Shown in pieces: positions 26,392 to 34,290 of a stretch of 64,000 bases of DNA (positions within the stretch are counted from its first letter, which is position 1; each line of letters starts with the position of its first letter). Below the pieces are notes generated by a model. It saw only the letters and a program-made list of their open reading frames with translations, did no database searches and was not told the origin of the DNA. Origin of the DNA: Rhizobacter terrae (GTDB taxonomy: Bacteria > Pseudomonadota > Gammaproteobacteria > Burkholderiales > Burkholderiaceae_C); assembly GCF_003852895.1 (NCBI RefSeq), contig NZ_QUSW01000009.1, positions 186,001-250,000 on the forward strand, given 5' to 3'. Position numbers and translations under genes: made by a program.

Positions 26392-26985
26392 TCAGCGGCT
26401 GGCCGCGGGAAAGTCGTACTGCTGGATCAACGCCTTGCGGGCGGCTGTAAGCACCGCACGTCCTTCGGCGGTGTCGCCCAGCGCCCGCGCGAGTTGCAAC
26501 GAGCCGACGAGCGTTCCGGCCACCACGCTGGCCGCCGCGCGCGGCACGTCCGGCAAGGCGGCATGCACGGCAGCGATGAGGCGGTGCACACGCATGGCCG
26601 ACGCTTCGCGCACGGCCTCCGATTGGCGCGGCATGTCACAGGCAAGCGCGGCCACCGGACAGCCCGTTTCCAGCGATGCGAGGTGAGCATCCGCAAGATA
26701 GCTTTCGACCAGCGAACGGAATGCGCTCACGCCCTTGCCGGCCCGCTGTTCGGCCGCGCGTGACACGGCTTCAAAGCTGTCGCGGCCGGCGCGCTCCAGG
26801 GCCTCGACGAGCAGCGCATCGCGCGAATCGAAATGGGCGTAGAAGCCGCCGTGCGTCAGGCCGGCCTCCTTCATCACATCGGCCACGCCGACACCCGCAT
26901 AGCCATGCCTGCGGATGGCACGAGCGGCGACACCGACGATGCGCTCGTGGGTCTCTTCCTTGCGGCTGTTGGGGGTGCGGCTCAT
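26392..26985 (-). CDS. TetR-family repressor
   Basis: From ATG 26985 the 197-aa protein begins MSRTPNSRKEETHERIVGVA. The HTH (residues about 10-55) shows AIRRHGYAGVGVADVMKEAG, then LTHGGFYAHFDSRDALLVEA, typical of TetR/AcrR proteins of the NemR/YxaF-like group; a C-terminal ligand domain follows with Cys residues (TGCPVAALACDM) that could sense electrophiles. It presumably represses itself and the SDR-exporter operon through two palindromes (26327-26348 and 26999-27024). Confidence 0.88.
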   Translation of the reverse strand: MSRTPNSRKEETHERIVGVAARAIRRHGYAGVGVADVMKEAGLTHGGFYAHFDSRDALLVEALERAGRDSFEAVSRAAEQRAGKGVSAFRSLVESYLADAHLASLETGCPVAALACDMPRQSEAVREASAMRVHRLIAAVHAALPDVPRAAASVVAGTLVGSLQLARALGDTAEGRAVLTAARKALIQQYDFPAASR

Positions 26986-26998
26986 GGTGTCAGATCGG

Positions 26999-27024
26999 TG
27001 GAATATTACGATTATCATATTCCA
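26999..27024. promoter_or_regulatory. TetR-type operator upstream of tetR
   Basis: Perfect 8-bp inverted repeat TGGAATAT-(10 bases)-ATATTCCA, 14 bases upstream of the TetR ATG. It shares a TCATATT half-site with the operator at 26327, consistent with autoregulation. Confidence 0.65.
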
Positions 27025-27164
27025 TGGATCGCGAATCGTCAAACTGATCGTGGCAATCACCACCTGAACAGGTGGTTGCCACGTCATGGCATTTCGTGGA
27101 GCCTGCGAAGCTTTGCAACCGTCAGCCCGGCGCGCGCCGGCCTGCATCCAAAGGGGGGATTCCA

Positions 27165-27803
27165 ATGTCTTTCAGTCGGGCGACCGTCATCGCGGTCGCG
27201 GCACTTGCGAGTGTCGCGTCGGCGCATGCCAACGTGGTAGTGATCGACCAACTCGTGGACGCCAATTTTGTGGCAGCCAATGGCTACAGCGAGATTGACT
27301 GGTTGGCGCCGACGAGGGACCTCGCGATTGGCGATGAGCTGATCATGAACTTCGATTTCCTTCCCGGACAGACGCTTGAGATGTTCAATCCGGGCGGCTT
27401 GTGGGGGGCGATTTTCACAGGTGACTCGGAAGATCACTTGGCCACCTTTACAAGGAGCATGTGGTTCCGCAACCTTCACGGTCCTGCGCACAATGTGGGG
27501 GCCCAGAGTGGCGACACCGGCGGCATGGGGTTGACGGACGCCTTCTTCCCGGCCGACTTCATGGATGGCACCGGCTCCGGTGACATCTCCTTCACCGGGG
27601 TGAGCTTCGACTTCAAAATCAACGGGTATTCCGATGGCGTGACAACCCGCCCGTACAACATCAGCTACATGGTGGCGTATGGAGACTCACTGGCGGTTGG
27701 CCAAGCCATGCCCGTTCCAGAACCGTCCTCTGTCGCGTTGATGTTGGGCGGTCTGGCCGCAGTGGGTGCAGGGACGCGCCGCAAAGTCGCCAAGGCACGC
27801 TGA
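27165..27803 (+). CDS. PEP-CTERM sorting-domain protein
   Basis: The 212-aa protein has an N-terminal signal peptide (AVAALASVASAHA) and a C-terminal PEP-CTERM signal: VPEPSS, a hydrophobic stretch ALMLGGLAAVGAG, and a basic tail TRRKVAKAR. Such proteins are processed by exosortase and handed to the cell surface or extracellular matrix in exopolysaccharide-forming Gram-negatives. The mature 150 residues are beta-rich and acidic, without a family I recognise. A perfect 8-bp hairpin (27819-27839) follows the stop. Confidence 0.85.
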   Translation: MSFSRATVIAVAALASVASAHANVVVIDQLVDANFVAANGYSEIDWLAPTRDLAIGDELIMNFDFLPGQTLEMFNPGGLWGAIFTGDSEDHLATFTRSMWFRNLHGPAHNVGAQSGDTGGMGLTDAFFPADFMDGTGSGDISFTGVSFDFKINGYSDGVTTRPYNISYMVAYGDSLAVGQAMPVPEPSSVALMLGGLAAVGAGTRRKVAKAR

Positions 27804-27891
27804 AGATCGCGCGTGAGCTGATCGCCACCGGGGCGATCATCGCAACTGCTACCCTGTGCGGTCTCCAGGCCCCCGGGATACCAGCGTCACC

Positions 27892-28191
27892 ATGATCCGC
27901 CACCTTGTGTTGTTGAAGTTCACCAAAGAAGCCACGGCCGAACGGCGCGATCAGATGTCCGCGGCTTTCGGCAGCTTGGCCGACCAGATCCCGGAAATCC
28001 GCTCGCTGGAATGGGGCCTCAACGCCAGCCCGGAGGGGCTGGACAAGGGATTCACCCATTGCTTCCTCGTCACCTTCGACGACGAAGCGGCCCGAGATGC
28101 CTACCTGCCCCACCCTGCGCATCAGGCCTTCGTGAGCGAGCTGAAGCCGTGGCTGTTGGATGTGCTGGTGCTCGACTATGCGGCGACGTGA
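27892..28191 (+). CDS. Dabb-domain (stress-responsive A/B barrel) protein
   Basis: The 99-aa protein from ATG 27892 matches the Dabb family: MIRHLVLLKFTKEATAE at the first strand, the SLEWGLNASPEGLDKGFTH segment, FLVTFDDEAARDAYL and HPAHQAFV. These dimeric ferredoxin-like barrels have varied or unknown roles, sometimes in aromatic or polyketide chemistry. It stands alone, with a convergent amidohydrolase after it, and gives no contextual hint. Confidence 0.85.
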   Translation: MIRHLVLLKFTKEATAERRDQMSAAFGSLADQIPEIRSLEWGLNASPEGLDKGFTHCFLVTFDDEAARDAYLPHPAHQAFVSELKPWLLDVLVLDYAAT

Positions 28192-28203
28192 GGCTCGCCG
28201 CCC

Positions 28204-29466
28204 TCACTTCGCATAGATCACTTTCCCGCCTCGTACCACGCACTTCACCGCTGCGAACCGTTTCACATCCTCGCGAGGGTCAGCCTCCAGCACCACCAGG
28301 TCAGCATCCATACCCGGCGCGATGCGGCCACGCCGTCCAGATTCATTCCACCGCGCGGCAGGCGCAGTGGTGAGCGACGCCAGGATCTGCATGGGATTCA
28401 TGCCCGCCTGCCCCATCAGCTCGTATTCCTCGGTGGGGTCCAGGTCGGTCATGTAGTCAACATCGGTACCGAAGAGTACCTTACCGCCGGCGGCGGCAAA
28501 CTTGCCGAACTCCTGCACGCTCTCGTTCACGATGCGCGCGGCGATCTCCTTGGGCACCTGCTCCTTGGCCAGTTCGTGGCGCAGCAGCTTGAGCGTCGGA
28601 ACCATCGACACGCCCTCGGCACGTAGCTGGTCCATCAGCGGCTTGGGCCACGGCGCGGGCGTGCCAAGTGGCGGGTGCGCGAGGATGTCCACGCGTGCCT
28701 GCAATGCGGCCCGCACGCCGTCGAGGTCGGTGGGATGCGCGAACACCAGCTTGCCTCGCCGGTGCGTTTCTTCAGCGGCCGCGGCGGCGATGTCGGGCTT
28801 CATGCGCTTGGCAGGGCGCGGTCCTTGCGGCGTGACGAGGAACAGCTTGGTCGCATCGGTGCCGGCATCGAGGTTTTGTCGCACGGTGGCCAGCGCCGCG
28901 TCCACCGAGTCGGGCTGCGGCAGCTTGTCGCGAAACGCCGGATCGAGGTGCTCGATGTAGATGGGCAGGCCGTCGTGAGGAAAGAGCGCCCAGCCGACCG
29001 TGAGGATGCGTGGGCCCTTGATCTCTCCCTTGTCGACACGTGCCCGAAGTGCCAGCGTGTTGTCGCGGTCGGAGGCAATGTCGAAGGCTGTGGTGAAGCC
29101 CCAGCGCGTCAACAATCCGGTGAGGCCCTGCTCCAACTCTGCCGCGGGCCGCGTGCGGGCGTTGGCGAAAGCACTGCCGAGAAGGTGGACGTGGCTGTTC
29201 TGGAAGCCCGCGAGGATCACGCCGCCGTCGCATGCCGCGGCCAAAGGCGGGTTCGCTTCAGTGTCCTTGTCGGCCATGCCGACGGAGGCGATCTTGCCCT
29301 CGCGGATGAGCACCATGCCGTTCTCGATCGGCGTGGCGTCCGGCGCCGGGTAGATCGTGGTTCCGCGCAAGGCCTGGGCGGCTGGCCCCGCCGCATGGGC
29401 GGGCGACATGGCCAGCGTCCACATCGACAGACATGCCAGCCAGCGCAATGCGGTTTGATGAATCAT
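28204..29466 (-). CDS. Secreted metal-dependent amidohydrolase
   Basis: The 420-aa protein has a signal peptide (WLACLSMWTLAMSPAHA). The amidohydrolase core shows the metal-binding HVH (H92, H94) in FQNSHVHLLGS, a probable carboxylated Lys in DATKLFLV, His in VFAHPT and ILAHPPL, and Asp in FGTDVDYM. The C-terminal composite beta domain (GRIAPGMDADLVVLEADP) is intact. Relatives hydrolyse peptides or amides such as imidazolonepropionate or Xaa-Arg dipeptides; the substrate here is unknown. It would act in the periplasm. Confidence 0.87.
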   Translation of the reverse strand: MIHQTALRWLACLSMWTLAMSPAHAAGPAAQALRGTTIYPAPDATPIENGMVLIREGKIASVGMADKDTEANPPLAAACDGGVILAGFQNSHVHLLGSAFANARTRPAAELEQGLTGLLTRWGFTTAFDIASDRDNTLALRARVDKGEIKGPRILTVGWALFPHDGLPIYIEHLDPAFRDKLPQPDSVDAALATVRQNLDAGTDATKLFLVTPQGPRPAKRMKPDIAAAAAEETHRRGKLVFAHPTDLDGVRAALQARVDILAHPPLGTPAPWPKPLMDQLRAEGVSMVPTLKLLRHELAKEQVPKEIAARIVNESVQEFGKFAAAGGKVLFGTDVDYMTDLDPTEEYELMGQAGMNPMQILASLTTAPAARWNESGRRGRIAPGMDADLVVLEADPREDVKRFAAVKCVVRGGKVIYAK

Positions 29467-29806
29467 CGAGCGACTCCTGGTGGGGGTGAGTTATACATCG
29501 GAGGCTGGGACGAACACGCACCCCAAGGGTCGAGCATCACGTTGGCGCGCCACAACGCGACCAGCCACTGCGCTTGCGCACTCCCGCCAATGCCTGCATC
29601 ATTCGCGCCCTTGCTGAAGGCGCCGTCCACGACAGCGCCCGCATGACGGAGATCCCTCTTATGTCCTCCCTGTTCATTTCGACGTTCGACTGAACACGGT
29701 TCCCGAGCCCCGGCTGAACCGTGTCTGTTCACAGATACGGCCTCAGACCGCGCGGCATGCAAAGCCCCGCTGCCACCGAGCCGGGGCTTTTGCTTTTCGG
29801 AACCGA
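29467..29806. other. 340-bp intergenic region before the R-body cluster
   Basis: No gene is convincing. It holds a perfect 9-bp inverted repeat ACACGGTTC/GAACCGTGT (29694-29702 and 29716-29724), nearby GTTCA/TGAAC repeats that could be operator half-sites, and the terminator at 29761-29797. A small RNA ending at that terminator is possible but cannot be shown from sequence alone. Confidence 0.4.
29761..29797 (+). terminator. Rho-independent terminator
   Basis: Perfect stem AAAGCCCCG / CGGGGCTTT with a 12-base loop followed by TTTTGCTTTT. It lies 10 bases before the first gene of the R-body cluster and would insulate the cluster from upstream transcription, or end a small RNA. Confidence 0.8.
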
Positions 29807-30049
29807 ATGAGTGCACAACTGCGTTCCCGCGCCCTCCAGGAGGGGCGGGTCAAGGCCCTGCAACGCCTGAAACAGCCGATGGCGCTGGTGCTTGAGACGA
29901 GCACCAGCGCGCGCGACCCTGTGGCCCATGCCCTGGGCCAGCGCGGCTTGCGTGGCGCAGGCCAACACATCCAAAGTCGCGGCGCCCAGCGCCGCGCCGA
30001 CCGCGTGGCGCTGCAGGCGCTGCTGCGACGAAAGGATTGGGATGAATGA
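29807..30049 (+). CDS. Small basic protein coupled to the AAA+/M41 protease gene
   Basis: The 80-aa product from ATG 29807 is very basic (MSAQLRSRALQEGRVKALQR; RGAQRRADRVALQALLRRKD) and helical, without a membrane segment or known motif. Its last 8 bases overlap the start of the protease gene at 30042, which suggests translational coupling. It might be an adaptor, substrate or nucleic-acid-binding partner of the protease. The ribosome site is weak, so I give moderate confidence. Confidence 0.5.
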   Translation: MSAQLRSRALQEGRVKALQRLKQPMALVLETSTSARDPVAHALGQRGLRGAGQHIQSRGAQRRADRVALQALLRRKDWDE

Positions 30050-31937
30050 TTCCAAGGATCTGCGCGAACAACTGGCGCAGAGAAACCGGCAGCTGCAGGA
30101 GATCGCCGCCCAGCTCAAGACCGAGCTGTTCGGCATCGACACCATCATCGACCGCGTCATCGATTCGGTGCGCGCCTGGTACGTGCTGCCCGAGCTGGTC
30201 TCGCGGCCCGTCATCGTCTGCCTCTGGGGCCTGACCGGCACCGGCAAGACCCAGCTCGTGCGCCGCCTGGCGCAGTTGCTGGGCTTTTACGACCGATTCG
30301 TCGAAGTGCAGATGGACGGTTTCTCCAACGGCGCAGGCTGGCGCGGCGCGCAGAGCATCTCGGGCATGCTCGCGCAGTCCGGCGTGCGCGAAGGCGAGCC
30401 GGGCATCCTGGCGCTCGACGAGTTCCAACGCTTTCGCACCATCGACAACAAGCGCAGCGAGCTGCGCGTCGAGCGCTACCAGGACGTCTGGGCCCTGCTC
30501 TCCGACGGCCGCCTGCCGCCCGCCCTCTCACTCCTGGGCGACATCGAATCGTCCATCGCCGAGGCGGCTTTCGACGCAGAACGCGCCGAGGCCAGCGATG
30601 CCAAGCTGCGATTCAAGCTGCGCAGCTGGGAGGCCCAGGAGCTGCAGCGCAACCTCAAGCTCGACGAGCCGCTGATGGAGATCATGGCCTGGACGCCCGA
30701 GCAGATCCAGGAACGCCTGCGTGCCTTCCGAGAAAGCGGCCAGCAGCAATGGGAGACCGACTACAGCCGCCTGCTCGTTTTCGTGTGCGGCAACCTCGAC
30801 GAGATGTACGAAGACCTCGCCACCAGCGTGGACGACTGCGACAGCGATGCCGACACCTTCCATGCGGTGACGGCCAAGCTGAGCGTCATCGACGTGAAGC
30901 AGGCACTCAACAAGCGCTTCAAGCCCGAGCAGGTGGCGCGCCTGGGCAACGAGCACGTGATCTACCCATCGCTCTCGCGCCGCGCGTACGAGCAATTGAT
31001 CGAGCAGAGCTGTGCCCGCTATGCCCGTGAGACTGCGGGGCGCTGCGGCCTGCTCTTCGAGCTGGATGCCAGCGTGCGCGAGCAAATCTACGCCAACGCG
31101 GTCTTCCCTGCCCAAGGCACCCGGCCGCTGTTCTCGTCATTGCACGCCATCCTCGGCGCGGGTCTGGCCAAGGCCGCCCTGTGGGCGCTCGAACGCGGAG
31201 CATCCGCCGGCGACAGCGTGGGCCTTGCGGCTGATGGCCGCAGCCTGGTCGCGCACTGGCGCGGCCAGTCGCATGCCATTGCCGCGCCTTTCGAGATCAA
31301 CCGCCTGCGCCAGCGCAACAATCCAGACTTCCGGGCCCTGCTGGCTGTGCACGAGGCCGGCCACGGCCTGGTCCACGCGCTGCTCTTCGGCCGCGCACCA
31401 CAAGAGATCAAGATCCACGTGGCGAGCTTCGAGGGCGGCTACAACGCCTACACCTCCCGAAAGGTCTGGTCGCGCCGCAACCTGCTCGACTCCATCTGCA
31501 CCAGCCTCGCCGGACGTGCCGCGGAGTTGCTCGTCTTCGGGCACGAGATGAGTTCCAGCGGTGCCGAGAGCGATCTGCGCAAGGCCACCGAATCGGCAGC
31601 CCGCATGCTGCGCCACTTCGGCCACGGCTCGCGCATCGGCCGCACCGACGTCTCCACGGACAGCGACGACAACTTCTGCACTGACGTGGAAGCGAGCAAC
31701 GCGCCCATCGAGGCACTGCTGCAGGCTGAGCACGCACGCGCCATCAGGCTGCTCGAAACGCATCGCGGCGCGCTGCTGGCGCTGGTGGACGAACTGATGG
31801 ATCAGGGACAGGTCACGCCAACACGGTTTGCGGCAGTGTCAGGTCTGCCGCTGGAAAGACCAGAAGACGCCCTGGACCCGTATGCGGAAAAGCTGCTGGT
31901 GTTTCGGGTGCAGGGACAGGAGCGGCTGCGGGCGTAG
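30042..31937 (+). CDS. AAA+ ATPase fused to an M41 (FtsH-type) metalloprotease
   Basis: The 631-aa protein starts at ATG 30042 (AAAGGA upstream). The N-terminal AAA+ module resembles Clp more than FtsH: ELFGIDTIIDRVIDSVRAWY, Walker A GLTGTGKT (63-70), Walker B ILALDEF (122-128), with a long helical insert at about 165-240. The C-terminal M41-type zinc protease has HEAGH at 437-441 and the third ligand D511 in SGAESDLRKAT. No N-terminal membrane segments are present, unlike true FtsH, so it should be soluble. It directly precedes the reb genes and may process Reb proteins or control the cluster. Confidence 0.85.
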   Translation: MNDSKDLREQLAQRNRQLQEIAAQLKTELFGIDTIIDRVIDSVRAWYVLPELVSRPVIVCLWGLTGTGKTQLVRRLAQLLGFYDRFVEVQMDGFSNGAGWRGAQSISGMLAQSGVREGEPGILALDEFQRFRTIDNKRSELRVERYQDVWALLSDGRLPPALSLLGDIESSIAEAAFDAERAEASDAKLRFKLRSWEAQELQRNLKLDEPLMEIMAWTPEQIQERLRAFRESGQQQWETDYSRLLVFVCGNLDEMYEDLATSVDDCDSDADTFHAVTAKLSVIDVKQALNKRFKPEQVARLGNEHVIYPSLSRRAYEQLIEQSCARYARETAGRCGLLFELDASVREQIYANAVFPAQGTRPLFSSLHAILGAGLAKAALWALERGASAGDSVGLAADGRSLVAHWRGQSHAIAAPFEINRLRQRNNPDFRALLAVHEAGHGLVHALLFGRAPQEIKIHVASFEGGYNAYTSRKVWSRRNLLDSICTSLAGRAAELLVFGHEMSSSGAESDLRKATESAARMLRHFGHGSRIGRTDVSTDSDDNFCTDVEASNAPIEALLQAEHARAIRLLETHRGALLALVDELMDQGQVTPTRFAAVSGLPLERPEDALDPYAEKLLVFRVQGQERLRA

Positions 31938-32029
31938 TTCGCCCGCAATCGGCAAATCCGCCGCATTCCGTCATCCACGCCGCATTTCCGTTGCGCGACC
32001 ACGCCGCGTTTCTCCTGATCCGCCCCAAG

Positions 32030-32045
32030 TGGCTGAACCCCTGCC
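32030..32045 (+). promoter_or_regulatory. Candidate sigma-54 (-24/-12) promoter of the reb operon
   Basis: TGGCTGAACCCCTGCC has GG and GC separated by exactly 10 bases, close to the TGGC(N8)TTGC consensus. It lies 91 bases upstream of the first rebB start, in a 198-bp gap. The cluster's own regulator carries a remnant of a sigma-54 activator domain, which makes the match worth noting, but single matches of this kind occur by chance in GC-rich DNA. Confidence 0.35.
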
Positions 32046-32135
32046 TGCCTAGCATTCCCTCACGGTGCAAAGACCGTCGGTCCAAGCTCCGGCAACAACG
32101 GCCTGGCAGGCCCTTTCACCACTCAAGGAGAGAAC

Positions 32136-32426
32136 ATGGCATTCCCCACTTCCGTCAACGACCAGATCACGGACTCGGTCACCCAGGCCAACACCAAGGT
32201 GCTGGGCGACGCCCCCGCCATCGCGATGGGCAACCTGTTCCAGGCGACCGCGCAGGCCCTGGCCAACGCGGCCCACAACGCGACCAACGCCCAGCAGCAG
32301 AGCTACGTGACGGCGCAGTCGGCCACCACGATGGGCGTGGCGACGCTCTACTCCATCGACACCGCGACGACGGGCGTGGCCACCAAGGAAATCCTGAGTT
32401 CCGGTGTCCGAGGCCTCGGCGGCTGA
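32136..32426 (+). CDS. rebB: RebB-family R-body protein, copy 1
   Basis: The 96-aa product starts at ATG 32136 after AAGGAGAG. It matches the RebB ('killing trait') family: MAFPTSVNDQITDSVTQANT, KVLGDAPAIAMGNLFQATAQ, ALANAAHNATNAQQQSYV, then TAQSATTMGVATLYSIDTA. Small hydrophobic proteins of this family polymerise into R-bodies, proteinaceous ribbons coiled inside the cell that extend abruptly, known from Caedibacter killer endosymbionts. This copy differs from the others by a short extra tail (SSGVRGLGG). It is the first of four closely similar tandem genes. Confidence 0.9.
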   Translation: MAFPTSVNDQITDSVTQANTKVLGDAPAIAMGNLFQATAQALANAAHNATNAQQQSYVTAQSATTMGVATLYSIDTATTGVATKEILSSGVRGLGG

Positions 32427-32464
32427 TCGCTGTCGCCTAGACCCTCACCGTCAAGGAGCACGAC

Positions 32465-32734
32465 ATGGCTTTCCCTACCGCCGTCAACAGCCAGATCACC
32501 GACAGCGTCACCCAGGCCAACACCAAGGTCCTGGGCGACGCGCCGGCGATTGCCATGGGCAACCTCTTCCAGGCCACTGCCCAGGCCCTGGCCAACGCCG
32601 CCCACAACGCCACCAACGCCCAGCAGCAGAGCTTCGTGACCGCGCAAGCGGCCACGACGATGGGCGTGGCGACGCTGTACTCGCTGGATACCGCTTCCAC
32701 AGGCGTCGCCACCAAGACGATCCTGGGCAGCTGA
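32465..32734 (+). CDS. rebB: RebB-family R-body protein, copy 2
   Basis: This 89-aa copy follows by 38 bases with its own AAGGAG site. It is nearly identical to copy 1 over the whole core (MAFPTAVNSQITDSVTQANT; LGDAPAIAMGNLFQATAQAL), ending ASTGVATKTILGS. High identity, even at DNA level, indicates recent tandem duplication or gene conversion. It would be a structural subunit of the R-body ribbon, possibly at different stoichiometry from the other copies. Confidence 0.9.
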   Translation: MAFPTAVNSQITDSVTQANTKVLGDAPAIAMGNLFQATAQALANAAHNATNAQQQSFVTAQAATTMGVATLYSLDTASTGVATKTILGS

Positions 32735-32765
32735 TCCGCATCACTAACGCCAAGGAGCTGAGCAC

Positions 32766-33032
32766 ATGGCATTCCCCACTGCCGTCAACAACCAGATCAC
32801 CGACTCGGTCACGCAGGCCAACGTTCAGGTGCTAGGAAGCTCGCCGGCGATCGCCATGGGCAACCTGTACCAGGCAACCGCGCAGGCGCTGGCCAACGCG
32901 GCGCACAACGCCACGCTGGCGCAGCAGCAGATGTACGTCACGGCGCAGGCCGCGACCACGATGGGCGTCTCGCTGCTGTATTCGCTGGACACCGGGGCCA
33001 CCGGCGCCGCCACCAAGAAGATTCTCGGCTGA
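32766..33032 (+). CDS. rebB: RebB-family R-body protein, copy 3
   Basis: An 88-aa copy starting 31 bases after copy 2 (AAGGAG upstream). The core is conserved (MAFPTAVNNQITDSVTQANV; LGSSPAIAMGNLYQATAQAL), with substitutions such as MYVTAQAATTMGVSLLYSLD and a C-terminus GAATKKILG. Its divergence from copies 1 and 2 at the amphipathic positions suggests a distinct subunit rather than simple dosage. Confidence 0.9.
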   Translation: MAFPTAVNNQITDSVTQANVQVLGSSPAIAMGNLYQATAQALANAAHNATLAQQQMYVTAQAATTMGVSLLYSLDTGATGAATKKILG

Positions 33033-33102
33033 CGGCAGCACTGCGTTTTCCTAGCCCCCGGCCCCAAACCTCTGTCATCACATTGTTCAAGGAGCAAACA
33101 CC

Positions 33103-33375
33103 ATGGCATTTCCCACTGCCGTCAACAGCCAGATCACCGACTCGGTGTCGCAGGTCAACACCAAGGTGCTCGGCGATTCGCCGGCCATCGCGATGGGCAA
33201 CCTGTTCGTCGCCACCAGCCAGGCGCTGTCCAACGCGGCCCACAACGCGACCAACAACCAGCAGCAGTCCTACGTGACGATGCAGGCCTCGACCACGCAG
33301 GGCGTGTCCACGCTCTACTCGATCGACACGGCCTCCGACGGCGTCGCCACCAAGGAAATCCTGGGGCTGAAGTAA
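33103..33375 (+). CDS. rebB: RebB-family R-body protein, copy 4
   Basis: A 90-aa copy with AAGGAGC upstream of ATG 33103. It retains the family signature (AFPTAVNSQITDSVSQVNT; LGDSPAIAMGNLFVATSQAL; NNQQQSYVTMQASTTQGVS) and ends KEILGLK. It is the most divergent of the four canonical copies. The following 60-bp gap contains a hairpin that covers the ribosome site of the next gene. Confidence 0.9.
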   Translation: MAFPTAVNSQITDSVSQVNTKVLGDSPAIAMGNLFVATSQALSNAAHNATNNQQQSYVTMQASTTQGVSTLYSIDTASDGVATKEILGLK

Positions 33376-33390
33376 GGGCCGCCAGAGCCC

Positions 33391-33429
33391 GCTCCCGTGT
33401 GCTGACCGCACGCCGCAGCCCACGGGAGC
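33391..33429 (+). promoter_or_regulatory. Hairpin covering the ribosome site of the fifth reb gene
   Basis: A perfect 9-bp inverted repeat (GCTCCCGTG at 33391-33399, CACGGGAGC at 33421-33429) encloses a 21-base loop. The 3' arm contains the GGGAG that should serve the TTG start at 33436. Folding would hide it, so the hairpin may lower or regulate translation of that gene relative to the four upstream rebB genes. Confidence 0.45.
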
Positions 33430-33435
33430 CGACGC

Positions 33436-33672
33436 TTGCCCCGCCCCGGTGCCGTCGCCAGCTTCGCGGCCAGCGCGAGCACGGATTCGGCACTGGCGCT
33501 GGGGCAGGCGCCGGCCTTCGCGATGGGCATGACCTACCTCGCGATGGCCGACAGCATCGGGCTCGCGATGGAGAACGCGGTGGCCAACCAGCAGCGCGGG
33601 CAAGTCATCGCCGGCGCGGCCGTCAACCAGATTCTTGCACTGATCATCATCAAGGGAGCTAGCAAGCCATGA
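33436..33672 (+). CDS. Reb-like protein (divergent, short)
   Basis: The 78-aa product begins at a TTG (33436), seven bases after GGGAG. It keeps the internal Reb pattern (SALALGQAPAFAMGMTYLAM, then ADSIGLAMENAVANQQRGQV) but has lost the VNxQITDSV opening and ends in a hydrophobic AAVNQILALIIIKG segment, unlike the canonical copies. Its stop overlaps the next start (ATGA). It is likely a specialised assembly or end-capping component of the R-body; that role is inference. Confidence 0.7.
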   Translation: MPRPGAVASFAASASTDSALALGQAPAFAMGMTYLAMADSIGLAMENAVANQQRGQVIAGAAVNQILALIIIKGASKP

Positions 33673-34247
33673 CAATCACAGACGACGGCACCGTCAACAG
33701 CCAGATCGTCGACTCGGTGAGCAGCGTCGTGACGCTGTCCACCGGCCAGGCCGCCTCGCAGGCGCTGGGCATGCTCGATGCCGTGCTGCTCGAGACCCTG
33801 GGCATGGCGATGTACAACGCGGTCAACCGGCAGCAAAGCGCCGGCATGATCAGCTCGGCCGCCATCACCGCGGCCTGCGCGAAGATGCTGGCCGCGCCCT
33901 TCCCCATCGTGCCGCCGCCACCGCCGCCGGGTCCTCCGCCTGTGGTGTGGCCACTGCCCGGCCCGCCGCCGCAGCCGGCACCATCCGCCGCGGTGATCGC
34001 CGCCGCGATGGCCGAAGGCAAGACCGCGGTGGACGTGCTCAAGGCGCAGGCACTGGGCACGTCCACCGACGCGGCCACGGCGCAAAGCGACCTGCAGGAG
34101 CTGCACACGATGACGGCGCCGCCCGCGCCGCCGGCACCCGCACCCGCTCCTGCACCCACCCCAGCGCCATCGCCCTCACCGGCTCCTTCACCGGCTCCCA
34201 CGCCGGCACCCGAGCCCGCACCGGCACCTTCGCCCGCGCAGGACTGA
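33669..34247 (+). CDS. Reb-like protein with long proline/alanine-rich tail
   Basis: Residues 1-75 of this 192-aa protein follow the Reb pattern (GTVNSQIVDSVSSVVTLS; GQAASQALGMLDAVLLETLG; AMYNAVNRQQSAGMISSAAI). A proline-rich linker (PIVPPPPPPGPPPVVWPLPG) and a helical segment follow, and the last 55 residues are a Pro/Ala repeat (PAPAPAPAPTPAPSP pattern). The tail could project from the ribbon surface, act as a flexible tether to cargo or span the periplasm. It is translationally coupled to the preceding gene by ATGA. Confidence 0.75.
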   Translation: MTITDDGTVNSQIVDSVSSVVTLSTGQAASQALGMLDAVLLETLGMAMYNAVNRQQSAGMISSAAITAACAKMLAAPFPIVPPPPPPGPPPVVWPLPGPPPQPAPSAAVIAAAMAEGKTAVDVLKAQALGTSTDAATAQSDLQELHTMTAPPAPPAPAPAPAPTPAPSPSPAPSPAPTPAPEPAPAPSPAQD

Positions 34248-34290
34248 CGAGCCATCGATTCAAGAGACGGTCTGAACACAAGGAGCCGCC

